Shown in pieces: positions 1 to 9,591 of a DNA stretch of 64,000 nucleotides. The position numbers and the translations under genes are program-made. Origin of the DNA: Streptomyces sp. B3I8 (GTDB taxonomy: Bacteria > Actinomycetota > Actinomycetes > Streptomycetales > Streptomycetaceae); contig NZ_JAUSYN010000002.1 of assembly GCF_030816915.1 (NCBI RefSeq), positions 2,369,501 through 2,433,500 of the forward strand, written 5' to 3'. The first letter of the stretch is position 1, and every line of letters starts with the position of its first letter. The notes below the pieces were generated by a model, which saw nothing but the letters and a program-made list of their open reading frames with translations, was not told where the DNA came from and searched no databases.

Positions 1-2
1 AC

Positions 3-1031
3 GAGCGCGACCTGGAGACCGCCGCCACCAAACTGGTCACCGCCGCGGCCGCCGCCGACCCCGGCTCGCCCGCCGCCGCGACGATCGCGAAGCTCAACCG
101 GCTGCTGCCGCAGTACGAGGGCCTGATCGAGCGGGCCCGTGCCAACAACCGGCTCGGCTACCCGGTGGGCGGCGCCTACCTGCGCGCGGCGAACGCGATG
201 ATGCAGGACCGCATGCTGCCGGCCGCCCAGGACCTGTACACCAAGGAGAACCAGCGGCTGCGCGCCGACTACGGGGACGCCACCCCGTACCCCTGGCTCG
301 CGCTCGCGCTGGGCGTCGCCGCGCTCGCCGCGCTGGCCTGGGCGCAGCGGCGCCACTACCGGCGCACCAACCGGGTGCTCAACCGGGGCCTGGTCGCGGC
401 GACAGCGGCCTCGGCGGTCGTGCTGCTGTGGACGGCCGTCGGCCACACCGTGGCCCGCGCGGGCCTGGACTCCTCCTACGAGCACGGCATCCGCTCGCTG
501 AGCGTGTTGCACGACGCGCGGATCGCCTCGCTCAACGCGCGCGGCAACGAGAACCTGACGCTGGTCAGCCGGGGCGCGGAGACCAGGACGCTGGCCGACG
601 GCGACGTCGTCGACCTGTACGACTACGACTTCGGCCGGGAGATGAAGGCGCTCGCCGCGGGTCTCGCGCACGCCGGGACGCTGGCCGACGACGGTGCGGG
701 CCGGGAGCCGGTCGAGGCGGCCACCGGGAACATGAAGGTGTGGCGGCAGCGGCACGCGGTGGCCCGCGAGGCGGACGACGGCGGGGACTACCAGGGCGCG
801 CTGGACAAGGTGATCGGCGGCGCGGGGGACGAGTCGACGGGCGAGTGCTTCGACGGCGTCGACAAGAACCTGGGCCGGGCCGTCGACCACGAGGAGAGCG
901 AGTTCCACCGGGCGGCGGCCGACGGGCGCGACGCGCTGGGCGGGCTGCCCGCCGGCGCGGCGGTGCTGGCGGTGCTGGGCGCGGCGGGCGCGGTGCTGGG
1001 CATCGGCCGACGGCTCTCGGAGTACCGGTGA
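3..1031 (+). CDS. GlnX-like membrane sensor protein (5' partial)
   Basis: The gene is already open at the window edge, in the frame starting at base 3, and ends with TGA at 1029-1031. The visible part has one hydrophobic segment near bases 285-345, a second near 385-450, then about 160 polar residues and a last hydrophobic stretch before a basic C terminus ending RRLSEYR. That fits two membrane segments, an extracytoplasmic domain and a final membrane anchor. The order with a type-3 solute-binding protein and a PknG-like kinase matches the actinobacterial glnX-glnH-pknG locus, where GlnX is known to pass an amino-acid signal from GlnH to the kinase. The GlnX assignment rests mainly on this context and topology, because the protein has no catalytic motif. 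The true start lies outside the window. Confidence 0.7.
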   Translation, partial: ERDLETAATKLVTAAAAADPGSPAAATIAKLNRLLPQYEGLIERARANNRLGYPVGGAYLRAANAMMQDRMLPAAQDLYTKENQRLRADYGDATPYPWLALALGVAALAALAWAQRRHYRRTNRVLNRGLVAATAASAVVLLWTAVGHTVARAGLDSSYEHGIRSLSVLHDARIASLNARGNENLTLVSRGAETRTLADGDVVDLYDYDFGREMKALAAGLAHAGTLADDGAGREPVEAATGNMKVWRQRHAVAREADDGGDYQGALDKVIGGAGDESTGECFDGVDKNLGRAVDHEESEFHRAAADGRDALGGLPAGAAVLAVLGAAGAVLGIGRRLSEYR

Positions 1032-1075
1032 GGGGGAGAGCGGTGGAAGGAGGAGCGGTGGGAGGAGGAGCGGGA

Positions 1076-2089
1076 ATGCGTGTACGACGCCTGCGGGCGG
1101 GTCTGAAGGGCTGGGGCGGCGTCGGGGCGATGGCCATCGTCCTCGTGCTGACCGCCGTCTTCGTCCTGCTGCCGCTCGCCCGCGCGGGCGGGACCGACCA
1201 GACCGCCGGGGGTCCGGGGGGCCTCGCCGAGGGCGTCCGGGCGAGCGCCCGTTCGTGCCAGGACCCGGAGCGGCAGAGCCTGTCGCCGTCGGACGCCGAC
1301 GGGTCCACCATCGACGCCATCAAGAGGCGTGCCCACCCCAAACTGGTCGTCGGCGTCGACCAGAACAGCTACCGCTGGGGCTACCGCGACCCGAACCGCG
1401 GCGGCGGCAGCGAACTGGAGGGCTTCGACATCGACCTGGCCCGGCGCATCGCGCGGGAGATCCTCGGCGACCCGGAGGCCGTGGTGTTCCGCGCGATCCC
1501 CACCAACGAGCGGATCGACGCGATCCGTTCGGGCCGCGTCGACATGGTGGTGCGCACCATGACGATCACCTGCGACCGGCTGAGGCAGGTCGCGTTCTCC
1601 GCGCCCTACTTCCGGACCGGGCAGCAGGTGCTGGCCCCGAGGACGTCGGACATCACGGGGTACGACGACACGCTCGCGCACAGGAGGGTGTGCTCGGCGA
1701 CCGGGTCCACCGCGCTGTCCCAGCTGACGGCGGACCGCCGCAGCGGGCGGATACCGCCCTCCACCGACATCTCCGTCACCGTGCCGAACCAGCTCGACTG
1801 CCTGGTGCGGTTGCAGCTGGGGCAGGTCGACGCGGTCGTCACCGACGGCGCGCTCGCGGCGAGCCAGGCCGCGCAGGATCCGACGGTGGAACTCAAGGGC
1901 GAACCGTTCACGACCGAGTACTACGGGGTGGCCATGAAGAAGGACGCCGACGACCTGGTCCGCCGGGTCAACCGGGTCCTCGAGGACTACCGCGGGGACG
2001 GCTGGCGGGCCTCGTACGAGAAGTGGCTCGCCGCCACGCTGGGCGAGGACCCGACGCCGTCCGCTCCGCCGTCGCCCACGTACCGCTGA
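1076..2089 (+). CDS. GlnH-like extracytoplasmic amino-acid binding protein
   Basis: This 337-residue protein belongs to the type-3 (amino-acid) solute-binding family. The N terminus MRVRRLRAGLKGWG leads into a hydrophobic segment (about residues 19-38) that acts as signal or anchor. No lipobox is visible, unlike the lipoprotein GlnH of mycobacteria. The binding domain includes KLVVGVDQNSY, ELEGFDIDLARRIA and AFSAPYFRTGQQVL-type motifs, and ends in a Pro/Ser-rich tail. I chose the ATG at 1076 because a strong GGAGGAGGAG lies just upstream and the signal segment follows directly. The frame stays open far upstream but runs through glnX. It lies 44 bases after glnX with no transporter permease nearby, which fits a sensor rather than an importer. 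Likely ligands, by family knowledge, are aspartate or glutamate. Confidence 0.82.
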   Translation: MRVRRLRAGLKGWGGVGAMAIVLVLTAVFVLLPLARAGGTDQTAGGPGGLAEGVRASARSCQDPERQSLSPSDADGSTIDAIKRRAHPKLVVGVDQNSYRWGYRDPNRGGGSELEGFDIDLARRIAREILGDPEAVVFRAIPTNERIDAIRSGRVDMVVRTMTITCDRLRQVAFSAPYFRTGQQVLAPRTSDITGYDDTLAHRRVCSATGSTALSQLTADRRSGRIPPSTDISVTVPNQLDCLVRLQLGQVDAVVTDGALAASQAAQDPTVELKGEPFTTEYYGVAMKKDADDLVRRVNRVLEDYRGDGWRASYEKWLAATLGEDPTPSAPPSPTYR

Positions 2090-2348
2090 GCGGGCCGGGC
2101 CGGCACGCGACAACGGGCGGAAACTCATTGATCACGAATACCGGCGCGGGATACGAATACCGCCACCGGATACGGACCACAGATACAGACAACGGCACGG
2201 ACGGGATCGGACGACCGAAGCGGACAACCCGAACCAACCGAACTGATACGACTGGGCAGTTGGAACGGTCGAACAGTCGGACAGGTGAACCGTTGCCCGG
2301 GCGCATCGGACACGCGCGCGGGAACGACGCGAGAGCGAGAGGTGATCG
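2090..2348 (+). other. Intergenic gap between glnH-like gene and the next CDS
   Basis: This 259-base gap is less GC-rich than its surroundings. It carries two near-identical 11-mers, cACGAATACCG and tACGAATACCG (2133-2143 and 2152-2162), spaced 19 bases apart. It may hold an internal promoter or operator for the kinase half of the locus. No convincing -10/-35 pair and no hairpin terminator was seen. Confidence 0.35.
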
Positions 2349-3683
2349 ATGGGCGTCGCTGGACCCGCCGGGCCGGTGATGGACCGGGACGAGGTGGACC
2401 GTGCGCTGGCGCGACTCGGCGCCGAGCACGAGGCCATCGAGACCTCGCTGCTCGCCCTGCAGGACCACGCGGGCCGCAGACTCCTCGAGGGCGCCGAACT
2501 CACCGGCGTCACCCGGGAGCGCTGGACGGCCGCCGAGGCGTCGATCACGCTGTTGTGGGCGTACTTCGACGCGTACTCCGACGCCCTGCACCACGCCCGC
2601 CGGGTGCGTTCCCGCCGGCGCTGGTCCAGCAGGGAGGACCTGATGGAACTGACCGAACTGCTGAACGGTGCGGGGGTCACCGTCGCGGGCAGTACGACGG
2701 CCACCGCCAACGCGCCGACCCTGTCCGGTTCGGGCAGGCTCAGCGAACGGTTCACGCTGGCCGGGCTGGTGGACCGGATGAACGACCTGTACGCGTCCTC
2801 CCTGGACATGGTGGTCGCCGCCGACGCGGTGTGGTCGGCGCTGCCCGCGCGGATCGATCTGCTCGCCGAGGAACTGCGGCGCACCCGGCGCCTGGCGCAC
2901 TCCGTGGGGGTGCGGCCGGGCGAGCACCCGGCCGGGGACGACCTGGAGCGGATCACGCGGTCGCTGACCGCCCTGCGCGCCGAGGTGATCTCCGACCCGC
3001 TGGCCCACTGGGTGCCGGCACCGGGCAGCTCGGTGCCGGGCGGCGGTCGCCCGGACACGACGACGTACGACCGGCAGGCGCGGGCGCTGGAGGAGGTGCG
3101 CCGCGAGATCGACGCGGTGCTGACGGTGCGGCAGGACGCCGAGCAGCGGTTGGTACGGCTGCGGGACCTGCTCTCCCGCGCGGACCGCACCCTGGCGGAG
3201 GCGCGCAGCGCGCGCGGCGAGGTGCTGGCGAAGATCGCGGCGTCGGAGGTGCCCGCGGTGAGCGGTCCGCCCACGGCGCTGCAGGAGCAGTTGGCGAGGG
3301 CGGCGGAGTACCGGCGGCACGCGCAGTGGCACCGGCTGTCGCCGCTGCTGGAGTCGCTGGAGCAGAAGGCGGAGGACGAACTGCTGCGCGCGCGTGAGTC
3401 GTTGACGGCGGTCACCGCGCCGCTCGCGGTCCGCGCGGAGCTGCGCGGGCGGCTGGACGCGTACCGGGCGAAGGTCTCCCGGCACGGGCTCGGGGAGGAT
3501 CCGCTGCTGGTCGAGCGGTACGACGCGGCCCGCCGCATGCTGTGGAGCGCCCCCTGCGACCTGCGCGTCGCCGAGCAGGCGGTCCTGCGCTACCAGCACG
3601 CGGCGATGGACCTCCTGAACCCGCGCGTCCCCGACGACGAACGGGGCGACGGGCGGGGCGACGACCGAGGGGGAACACCATGA
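2349..3683 (+). CDS. Helical hypothetical protein of the pknG locus
   Basis: I do not recognise this 444-residue protein. It has no signal peptide and no membrane segment. It is rich in Ala, Arg and Glu, and a long stretch around residues 235-370 (ALEEVRREIDAVL, RDLLSRADRTLAEARSARG) reads as amphipathic helix or coiled coil. The start at 2349 is preceded by GAGAGG. A second ATG at 2379 (MDRDEVDRAL) is a possible alternative. Its TGA overlaps the ATG of the kinase (ATGA), so the two are translationally coupled, and a role as cytoplasmic partner or scaffold for the kinase is an inference from that. No catalytic motif was found. Confidence 0.8.
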   Translation: MGVAGPAGPVMDRDEVDRALARLGAEHEAIETSLLALQDHAGRRLLEGAELTGVTRERWTAAEASITLLWAYFDAYSDALHHARRVRSRRRWSSREDLMELTELLNGAGVTVAGSTTATANAPTLSGSGRLSERFTLAGLVDRMNDLYASSLDMVVAADAVWSALPARIDLLAEELRRTRRLAHSVGVRPGEHPAGDDLERITRSLTALRAEVISDPLAHWVPAPGSSVPGGGRPDTTTYDRQARALEEVRREIDAVLTVRQDAEQRLVRLRDLLSRADRTLAEARSARGEVLAKIAASEVPAVSGPPTALQEQLARAAEYRRHAQWHRLSPLLESLEQKAEDELLRARESLTAVTAPLAVRAELRGRLDAYRAKVSRHGLGEDPLLVERYDAARRMLWSAPCDLRVAEQAVLRYQHAAMDLLNPRVPDDERGDGRGDDRGGTP

Positions 3684-6661
3684 CCGAGCCGCCGTCCCCC
3701 TGCCGTCGCCCCGACTGCGACGGCACGTACGAGGACATGGGCGGGGCCCTGCCGTACTGCACCACCTGCGGCCTGGCCCCACCGACGCCGACCGAGGCGG
3801 GGAACGCCCTTTCGGAGGCGCCCTCGAAGGCCCGTTCAAAGGTGCCGGCGCCGGTGGGTGCGGCGCGCCCGGAGAGCGCGGGCTCCTCCGGGCAGGCAGC
3901 GGCACCGCCGGTGACCGAACCGGACACCCACGTGGCCGCGCGACCGGCGGCGGCCGGGACGGGGGCGGCGGGGACGGGGGCGGCGGGGACGGGGGCGGCG
4001 GGGCCGACGACCCCGCCGGAACCGGCGGGCGCGGCCGGGGGCGCCGGAACGTCCGGGGCCACCGCCGGCGGGGCGTGCCGGCGTCAGGGGTGCGGCGGGG
4101 CCTACGAGGACGTGGGCGAGGGCGAACTGTACTGCGACACCTGCGGCCTGGCCCCCGCCGTACCGGCGGACGGCGGCCGGGGGTCCGCCGGTGCCGGGTC
4201 CCTGACCAGTGGCCGCACCTCCGCGCGTACCTCGGCGGGGGCGTCCGGTCAGGCGTCCGGCCGGGGCTCCGCACCGTCCGCGTCGTCGCGGAGGTCGGTG
4301 TCGTCACGGAGGTCCGTGTCCGGACGGTTGTCGCCCTCGGCCTCCGGCCGCGGCTCCGTCTCGGTCTCCGTGCGCAGCGCCGGTTCGGCCGCCGGCTCCT
4401 CAGGCCGCAGCCGACTCGGCATCGGCCTGGTGGAGGTGCCCGGCGTCCCGCGCCCCGACCCACGCGCGATGGTGCTGGACGATCCCGAGGTGCCCGAGCG
4501 CAAGCGGTTCTGCTCGCGCTCGGACTGCGGTGCCCCCGTGGGCCGCTCCCGTGGTGAACACCGGGGCCGCACCGAGGGGTTCTGCACCAAGTGCGGCCAC
4601 CCCTACTCCTTCGTTCCCAAGCTCCGCTCCGGCGACGTCGTGCACGGCCAGTACGAGGTCGTCGGCTGCCTCGCGCACGGCGGCCTCGGCTGGATCTACC
4701 TCGCCGTGGACCGCGCCGTCTCCGACCGCTGGGTCGTGCTCAAGGGCCTGCTGGACACCGGCGACCAGGACGCGATGGCCGCCGCGATCTCCGAGCGCCG
4801 CTTCCTCGCCGAGATCGAGCACGCCAACATCGTGCGGATCTACAACTTCGTCGAGCACCTCGACCCGCGCACCGGTTCGCTGGACGGCTACATCGTCATG
4901 GAGTACGTCGGCGGCAAGTCGCTCAAGGAGATCGCCAACGACCGCCGCACCGCCGCGGGCGGGCGGGACCCGCTCCCCGTGGAACAGGCCTGCGCGTACG
5001 GCATCGAGGCGCTGGAGGCGCTCGGCCATCTGCACAGTCGCAACCTGCTGTACTGCGACTTCAAGGTCGACAACGCGATACAGGCCGAGGACCAGCTCAA
5101 GCTGATCGACATGGGCGCGGTGCGCCGGATGGACGACGACGAGTCGGCCATCTACGGCACGGTCGGCTACCAGGCCCCGGAGGTCGCCGAGGCCGGCCCG
5201 TCCGTCGCCTCCGACCTGTACACGGTGGCCCGCACCCTCGCCGTCCTCACGTTCGACTTCCAGGGGTACACCACCGTCTACGCCGACTGTCTGCCGGACC
5301 CGGACACCGTCGACGTCTTCGGCCGGTACGAGTCCTTCTACCGGCTGCTGGTCCGGGCCACCGACCCGGACCCGGCACGCCGGTTCGCCTCCGCGCAGGA
5401 GATGACGGAGCAGCTCACGGGCGTGCTGCGGGAGGTGGTGGCCCTGCGGACGGGCCGTCCGCGCCCGGCGCTGTCGACGCTGTTCGGCCCCGAGGTCAAG
5501 GTCACGGACACGGAGCTGTTCGCCAGTCCGACGCGGGAGCAGGAGGTGTCGCGGCTCGGGGCACGGGCCGTGACGGTACCGGGCCCGGCCACGGCGGAAC
5601 GGCGTCGGTTGAGGGGCCGCGCCTTCCGGCGGGCCGCCCTGGCCCCTGCCGCTCCGGGCGCCGTCCCGGACCCCTCCGCCGTTTCCGGGTCCGTGAGGTC
5701 CGTGGCGTCCATGAGGTCCGTGACGAAGCCGCTGGACACCCGCGCCGCCGCGCTCGCGCTGCCCGTGCCGAGGGTCGACCCCGCCGATCCCGACGCCGGG
5801 TTCCTCGCCGGGCTGCTGACCTCCGGCCCCGCGGAACTGATCGCCGCGCTGGACAACGCCCCCTCGCCCTCCCTGGAGACCCGGCTGCGTCAGGTCCGCG
5901 CCCATCTGGAGGGCGGTGACTCGGGCACCGCCGTGGAGGTCCTGCGGCGGCTGACGGACGAACAGCCGGACGACTGGCGGGTGGTCTGGTACTACGGCCT
6001 GGCCGCGCTCGTCACCGGCGACCACGAGGGCGCCGCGCTGGCCTTCGACGCGGTCTACGACGCGTTCCCGGGCGAGCCCGCCCCGAAGCTGGCCCTCGGC
6101 CTGTGCGCGGAGGTCCTCGGGCAGTCGGACAACGCCGCCGAGTACTACCGCATCGTCTGGACGACCGACCCGAGTCACGTCAGCTCCGCCTTCGGCCTGG
6201 CCCGCGTCCAACTGGCCACCGGCGACGGCGGCGGAGCGGTCCGTACCCTGGAATCCGTGCCGGAGTCGTCGATCCACTACACGGCGGCCCGGGTGGCCGC
6301 CGTACGGGCGCGGCTGCGGCACCGTACGAACGAAACGCCGGACACCCCGTTCCTGGACGAACTCACCGCCGCCGCACGGCAGGTGGAGGCCCTCGACGGA
6401 TACGGTCTGGACGCCGTCCGGCGCGAGCGACTGACCACGGAGGTCCTCGGGGCCGCCCTGGACTGGGTACTCTCCGGTAGCCGGACACCCGCTCCGGTGC
6501 CGGCCGGCCCCGCGCTGCTCGGCAGCCGACTGGACGAGCGGGGACTCCGGTTCGGCCTGGAACGCTCGTACCGCACGCTGGCCCGGCTGGCGCGCGGTGG
6601 CGAGGAGAGGATCGACCTGGTGGAACGTGCCAATCGTTACCGCCCCCGGACATGGGTGTGA
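3680..6661 (+). CDS. pknG: PknG-like Ser/Thr protein kinase with zinc ribbons and TPR-like C terminus
   Basis: This soluble kinase has 993 residues, longer than mycobacterial PknG (about 750). It has two zinc ribbons (Cys 8/13/27/30 and 133/138/152/155), then a Ser-rich disordered stretch (about 170-245). A third Cys set (278/283/302/305) sits directly before the kinase, like the rubredoxin-type element of PknG. The kinase domain (about 325-620) has Lys355 in VVLKG and catalytic Asp460 in YCDFKVDN in place of HRDxKxxN. The DFG motif is DMG at 477-479, followed by GTVGYQAPEV. All of these are PknG-type features. The C-terminal third (about 740-950) is helical and TPR-like. The start is fixed by ATGA overlap with the upstream gene. 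The N-terminal Gly/Ala/Thr repeat (bases 3955-4000) is low complexity. Known PknG controls central metabolism by phosphorylating an FHA protein, and an FHA gene closes this locus. Confidence 0.93.
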   Translation: MTEPPSPCRRPDCDGTYEDMGGALPYCTTCGLAPPTPTEAGNALSEAPSKARSKVPAPVGAARPESAGSSGQAAAPPVTEPDTHVAARPAAAGTGAAGTGAAGTGAAGPTTPPEPAGAAGGAGTSGATAGGACRRQGCGGAYEDVGEGELYCDTCGLAPAVPADGGRGSAGAGSLTSGRTSARTSAGASGQASGRGSAPSASSRRSVSSRRSVSGRLSPSASGRGSVSVSVRSAGSAAGSSGRSRLGIGLVEVPGVPRPDPRAMVLDDPEVPERKRFCSRSDCGAPVGRSRGEHRGRTEGFCTKCGHPYSFVPKLRSGDVVHGQYEVVGCLAHGGLGWIYLAVDRAVSDRWVVLKGLLDTGDQDAMAAAISERRFLAEIEHANIVRIYNFVEHLDPRTGSLDGYIVMEYVGGKSLKEIANDRRTAAGGRDPLPVEQACAYGIEALEALGHLHSRNLLYCDFKVDNAIQAEDQLKLIDMGAVRRMDDDESAIYGTVGYQAPEVAEAGPSVASDLYTVARTLAVLTFDFQGYTTVYADCLPDPDTVDVFGRYESFYRLLVRATDPDPARRFASAQEMTEQLTGVLREVVALRTGRPRPALSTLFGPEVKVTDTELFASPTREQEVSRLGARAVTVPGPATAERRRLRGRAFRRAALAPAAPGAVPDPSAVSGSVRSVASMRSVTKPLDTRAAALALPVPRVDPADPDAGFLAGLLTSGPAELIAALDNAPSPSLETRLRQVRAHLEGGDSGTAVEVLRRLTDEQPDDWRVVWYYGLAALVTGDHEGAALAFDAVYDAFPGEPAPKLALGLCAEVLGQSDNAAEYYRIVWTTDPSHVSSAFGLARVQLATGDGGGAVRTLESVPESSIHYTAARVAAVRARLRHRTNETPDTPFLDELTAAARQVEALDGYGLDAVRRERLTTEVLGAALDWVLSGSRTPAPVPAGPALLGSRLDERGLRFGLERSYRTLARLARGGEERIDLVERANRYRPRTWV

Positions 6662-6665
6662 AGTG

Positions 6666-8126
6666 ATGTCGCAGATGCCCCAGCAGACGGCACCGGCCAG
6701 GTGCCCCAGTTGCGACGAGCCGCTGGAATCCGGTGACCGCTTCTGCGGTGCGTGCGGACACGACCTGTCGGCGGTGCCGACGGGGCCGGCAGCGTCCGGG
6801 GACACCCCGACGCTCACCATGGACGGCGCGGCGGTCGCGGGCCGGGTCCCGGGCACCGCCCCTGCCGTTCCGCCCGCCCCTGGTGCCCCTGGTGCCGGGG
6901 ACACCGTCCACCTGGCGATCGGTGCGCACGGCACGGAACCGGGCGCCGACGGACCACCACCGGTGCCACGCCCGGCGCGCGCCGAGCCGCACGCGGCGGG
7001 CACCGCCGGCGTACGGCTGGACCGGCCGCGCCCCGCCGACCGGCCGGACCACACGGCGGCCGACGGCCCGGGCGGGCCCACCGGTGAGCCCGGTGAGCCC
7101 GGTGAGCCCGACGAGTACCCGCTCGCCCCGCCGGAGCCCCCCGCGGCGACCGCGCCGCCCGGGGGCGACCCCTGGGCCCGCGGCCCGCAGCCGGGCGCCC
7201 CGGCCGGACCCGGCGTCTGCGTGGCCTGCCGCGCCGGCACCGTCGACAGCGACGGTTACTGCGAGAACTGCGGCCACGCCCAGCCCCGTGAGCGCGACCA
7301 CATGGAGCGGGACCTCGGCCCGGTGGCCGCCGTCAGCGACCGCGGGCTGCGCCACCACCGCAACGAGGACGCGTTCGCGGTGCTCACCGCCCCGCTCCCC
7401 GACGGTGCCCCACCGGCGGTGCTCGCCCTGGTCTGTGACGGTGTGTCGTCCGCGACCCGTCCCGACGACGCCTCCCTCGCCGCCGCCGAGACCGCGGGCA
7501 CCTCGCTGTGCGAGGCGCTGCCGCGCGGCACGCACCCGCAGGCCGCGATGCACGACGCGATCCTCACCGCCGCGCGGGCGGTCACCGCGCTGGCCGAGGA
7601 GCCGGAGACGGCGCAGGAGCACGCCCCGCACCAGAACGCGCCGGCGTGCACCTTCGTCGGCGCGGTCGTCACCCACGCGCTGCTGGTGATCGGCTGGGTC
7701 GGCGACAGCCGCGCCTACTGGATCCCGGCCGACCGCTCCGCGCCCCCCGCCCGGCTGACCGAGGACGACTCGTGGGCGGCGCAGATGGTCGCCGCGGGCC
7801 TGATGAACGAGGCGGAGGCGTACGCCGACGAGCGCGCCCACGCCATCACCGGCTGGCTCGGCGCCGACGCGTACGAACTGGAGCCGCACACCGCCGCGTT
7901 CAAGCCGGACCGGCCGGGCGTGGTCGTGGTGTGCACCGACGGACTGTGGAACTACGCCGAGTCCGCCGAGGAGTTGGCCGCGCTGTTGCCGTCCGACGCC
8001 GCCGCCCGTCCGCTGCACGCCGCGCGGGTGCTGGTGGGTCACGCCCTGGACGGAGGCGGCCACGACAACGTAACAGTGGCCGTCGTGCCGTTCCCGGTGC
8101 CGCCGCAGGGGGCAGGATCCGCCTGA
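6666..8126 (+). CDS. PP2C-family Ser/Thr phosphatase with zinc ribbons
   Basis: This 486-residue protein starts at the ATG four bases after the kinase stop. A zinc ribbon opens it (Cys 13/16/27/30, CPSCDEPL and CGACGHDL). About 140 Pro/Gly/Ala-rich disordered residues follow, then a second ribbon near residues 184-202 (CVACRAG, CENCGHA). The PP2C domain runs from about 215 to the end, with RGLRHHRNEDAF, LVCDGVSS, VGDSRAYW, CTDGLWNY and GHDNVTVAVV, so the metal-binding aspartates are kept. The usual DGMGG is DGVSS. No membrane segment is present, so it should act in the cytoplasm, reversing phosphorylation by the adjacent kinase. That partnership is inferred from coupling and shared ribbons. 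Confidence 0.92.
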   Translation: MSQMPQQTAPARCPSCDEPLESGDRFCGACGHDLSAVPTGPAASGDTPTLTMDGAAVAGRVPGTAPAVPPAPGAPGAGDTVHLAIGAHGTEPGADGPPPVPRPARAEPHAAGTAGVRLDRPRPADRPDHTAADGPGGPTGEPGEPGEPDEYPLAPPEPPAATAPPGGDPWARGPQPGAPAGPGVCVACRAGTVDSDGYCENCGHAQPRERDHMERDLGPVAAVSDRGLRHHRNEDAFAVLTAPLPDGAPPAVLALVCDGVSSATRPDDASLAAAETAGTSLCEALPRGTHPQAAMHDAILTAARAVTALAEEPETAQEHAPHQNAPACTFVGAVVTHALLVIGWVGDSRAYWIPADRSAPPARLTEDDSWAAQMVAAGLMNEAEAYADERAHAITGWLGADAYELEPHTAAFKPDRPGVVVVCTDGLWNYAESAEELAALLPSDAAARPLHAARVLVGHALDGGGHDNVTVAVVPFPVPPQGAGSA

Positions 8127-8208
8127 GGGTCGCGGGCCGGAGGGGACCGGTCCGTACCCGGTCATCGCCCCACCCCCGGTGGGGCACACGAGGGGGACGT
8201 GAGACGGC

Positions 8209-9591
8209 ATGGCCAATTTCTCCAAACCGACGGTGCCCCGGTTCGCGGTGGACGTCTACCAGAACGAGTACCTCCCCGAGGGTGGCCGCGAGGTCAATGC
8301 CGTCGTGACGGTCAGCGCGACCGGCGGCGGCACGATCGGCGGCGCGGCCGGCGCCGCGCACCTGTACTCCCCGGACCGGGGACCCGCTGCCGCGGTGGCG
8401 CTCATGGTCGACTGCTCGGGCTCGATGGACTACCCGCCGACGAAGATGCGCCACGCGCGCGACGCGACGGCCGCGGCGATCGACACCCTGCGCGACGGCG
8501 TCCACTTCGCGGTGGTCGGCGGCACGCACGTCGCCAAGGAGGTCTATCCGGGCGCCGGGCGGCTCGCCGTCGCGAGCGACGCCACCCGGGACGCGGCCAA
8601 GCAGGCGCTGCGGCGGCTGAGCGCGGGCGGCGGCACGGCGATCGGCACCTGGCTGCGGCTGGCCGACCGGCTGCTGTCCTCGGCCGACGTCACCATCCGG
8701 CACGGCATCCTGCTCACCGACGGCCGCAACGAGCACGAGTCGCCCGAGGACCTGCGGGCCGCCCTGGACAGCTGCGCCGGACGGTTCACCTGCGACGCGC
8801 GGGGCGTGGGGACCGACTGGGAGGTCAAGGAGGTCACCCAGATCGCCTCCGCGCTGCTCGGGACGGCGGACATCGTCGCCGATCCGGCCGGCCTGGCCGC
8901 CGACTTCACGGCGATGATGGAGACGGCGATGGGCAAGGAGGTCGCCGACGTGGCGCTGCGGCTGTGGACGCCGGTGGGCGCCGCCGTGCGGTTCGTCAAG
9001 CAGGTCGCGCCGAGTGTGGAAGATCTCACCGGCCGCCGCGCCGAGGCGGGTCCGCGGACCGCGGACTACCCCACCGGCTCCTGGGGCGACGAATCCCGCG
9101 ACTACCACGTGTGCGTGGCGGTCCCGCCGGCCGGCATCGGCCAGGAGATGCTCGCCGCCCGCGTCTCGCTCGTGGTGCTGCGGACTGGGGGCACCTCCCG
9201 CTCCAGCGAAGCCGAGAGTGGGGGAGGAACGGCACAGAACCTGGGCGCCCAGGGCCTCGTTCGGGCGGTGTGGACGGACGACATGGCGGCGTCCACCCGG
9301 ATCAGCCCCCAAGTCGCCCACTACACCGGGCAGGCCGAACTGGCCCATGTCATCCAGGAAGGTCTCGACCTTCGCAAAGCAGGCGATCTGGACGGCGCGA
9401 CCGCCAAATTGGGACGGGCGGTGCAGCTCGCCGGGGTCTCGGGGAACGCGGATACTGCGAAACTGCTTGCGAAGGTGGTGGACGTGGTCGACGCGGCGGC
9501 AGGTACTGTGCGACTCAAGGCGAAGGTCGAAGAGGCGGACGAAATGACCCTCGAGACCAGGTCCACCAAGACAGTCCGTGTAAAGAAGTGA
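8209..9591 (+). CDS. von Willebrand factor type A domain protein
   Basis: This 460-residue cytoplasmic protein contains a VWA domain (about residues 60-245). The MIDAS metal site is intact: Asp68, Ser70 and Ser72 in VDCSGSM, with a TAIGT element and LLTDGRNEHE downstream. A beta-rich middle and a helical C-terminal region (LRKAGDLDGATAKLGRAVQL) follow. GGGGGACGTGAG upstream supports the ATG at 8209. A 44-base Streptomyces-type repeat lies in frame at 9184-9227 and adds about 15 odd residues (GGTSRSSEAESGGG). VWA proteins commonly build complexes with ATPases or phosphoproteins. Its position between PP2C and FHA genes suggests it belongs to the same signalling complex, but its role is not known to me. 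Confidence 0.9.
   Translation: MANFSKPTVPRFAVDVYQNEYLPEGGREVNAVVTVSATGGGTIGGAAGAAHLYSPDRGPAAAVALMVDCSGSMDYPPTKMRHARDATAAAIDTLRDGVHFAVVGGTHVAKEVYPGAGRLAVASDATRDAAKQALRRLSAGGGTAIGTWLRLADRLLSSADVTIRHGILLTDGRNEHESPEDLRAALDSCAGRFTCDARGVGTDWEVKEVTQIASALLGTADIVADPAGLAADFTAMMETAMGKEVADVALRLWTPVGAAVRFVKQVAPSVEDLTGRRAEAGPRTADYPTGSWGDESRDYHVCVAVPPAGIGQEMLAARVSLVVLRTGGTSRSSEAESGGGTAQNLGAQGLVRAVWTDDMAASTRISPQVAHYTGQAELAHVIQEGLDLRKAGDLDGATAKLGRAVQLAGVSGNADTAKLLAKVVDVVDAAAGTVRLKAKVEEADEMTLETRSTKTVRVKK
9184..9227. repeat. Small palindrome-like repeat inserted in the VWA gene
   Basis: The sequence begins ACTGGGGGCACCTCCCGCT, passes through AGCGAAGCCGAGAGT and ends GGGGGAGG. I recognise it as a short, imperfectly palindromic element seen in many copies in Streptomyces genomes, usually between genes. 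Here it lies in frame inside a CDS and adds residues without a stop. The CCTCCC and GGGAGG ends can pair. Confidence 0.55.

Noticed and set aside
565..1341. Long minus-strand frame opposite glnX/glnH
   Set aside because: The translation is Arg/Pro-rich shadow sequence with no SD or family, while both plus genes have clear motifs.
1968..4463. 831-codon minus frame across the pknG region
   Set aside because: It is the shadow of GC-rich coding DNA: repeated Arg/Pro/Gly, no motif, and it crosses four real plus-strand genes and gaps.
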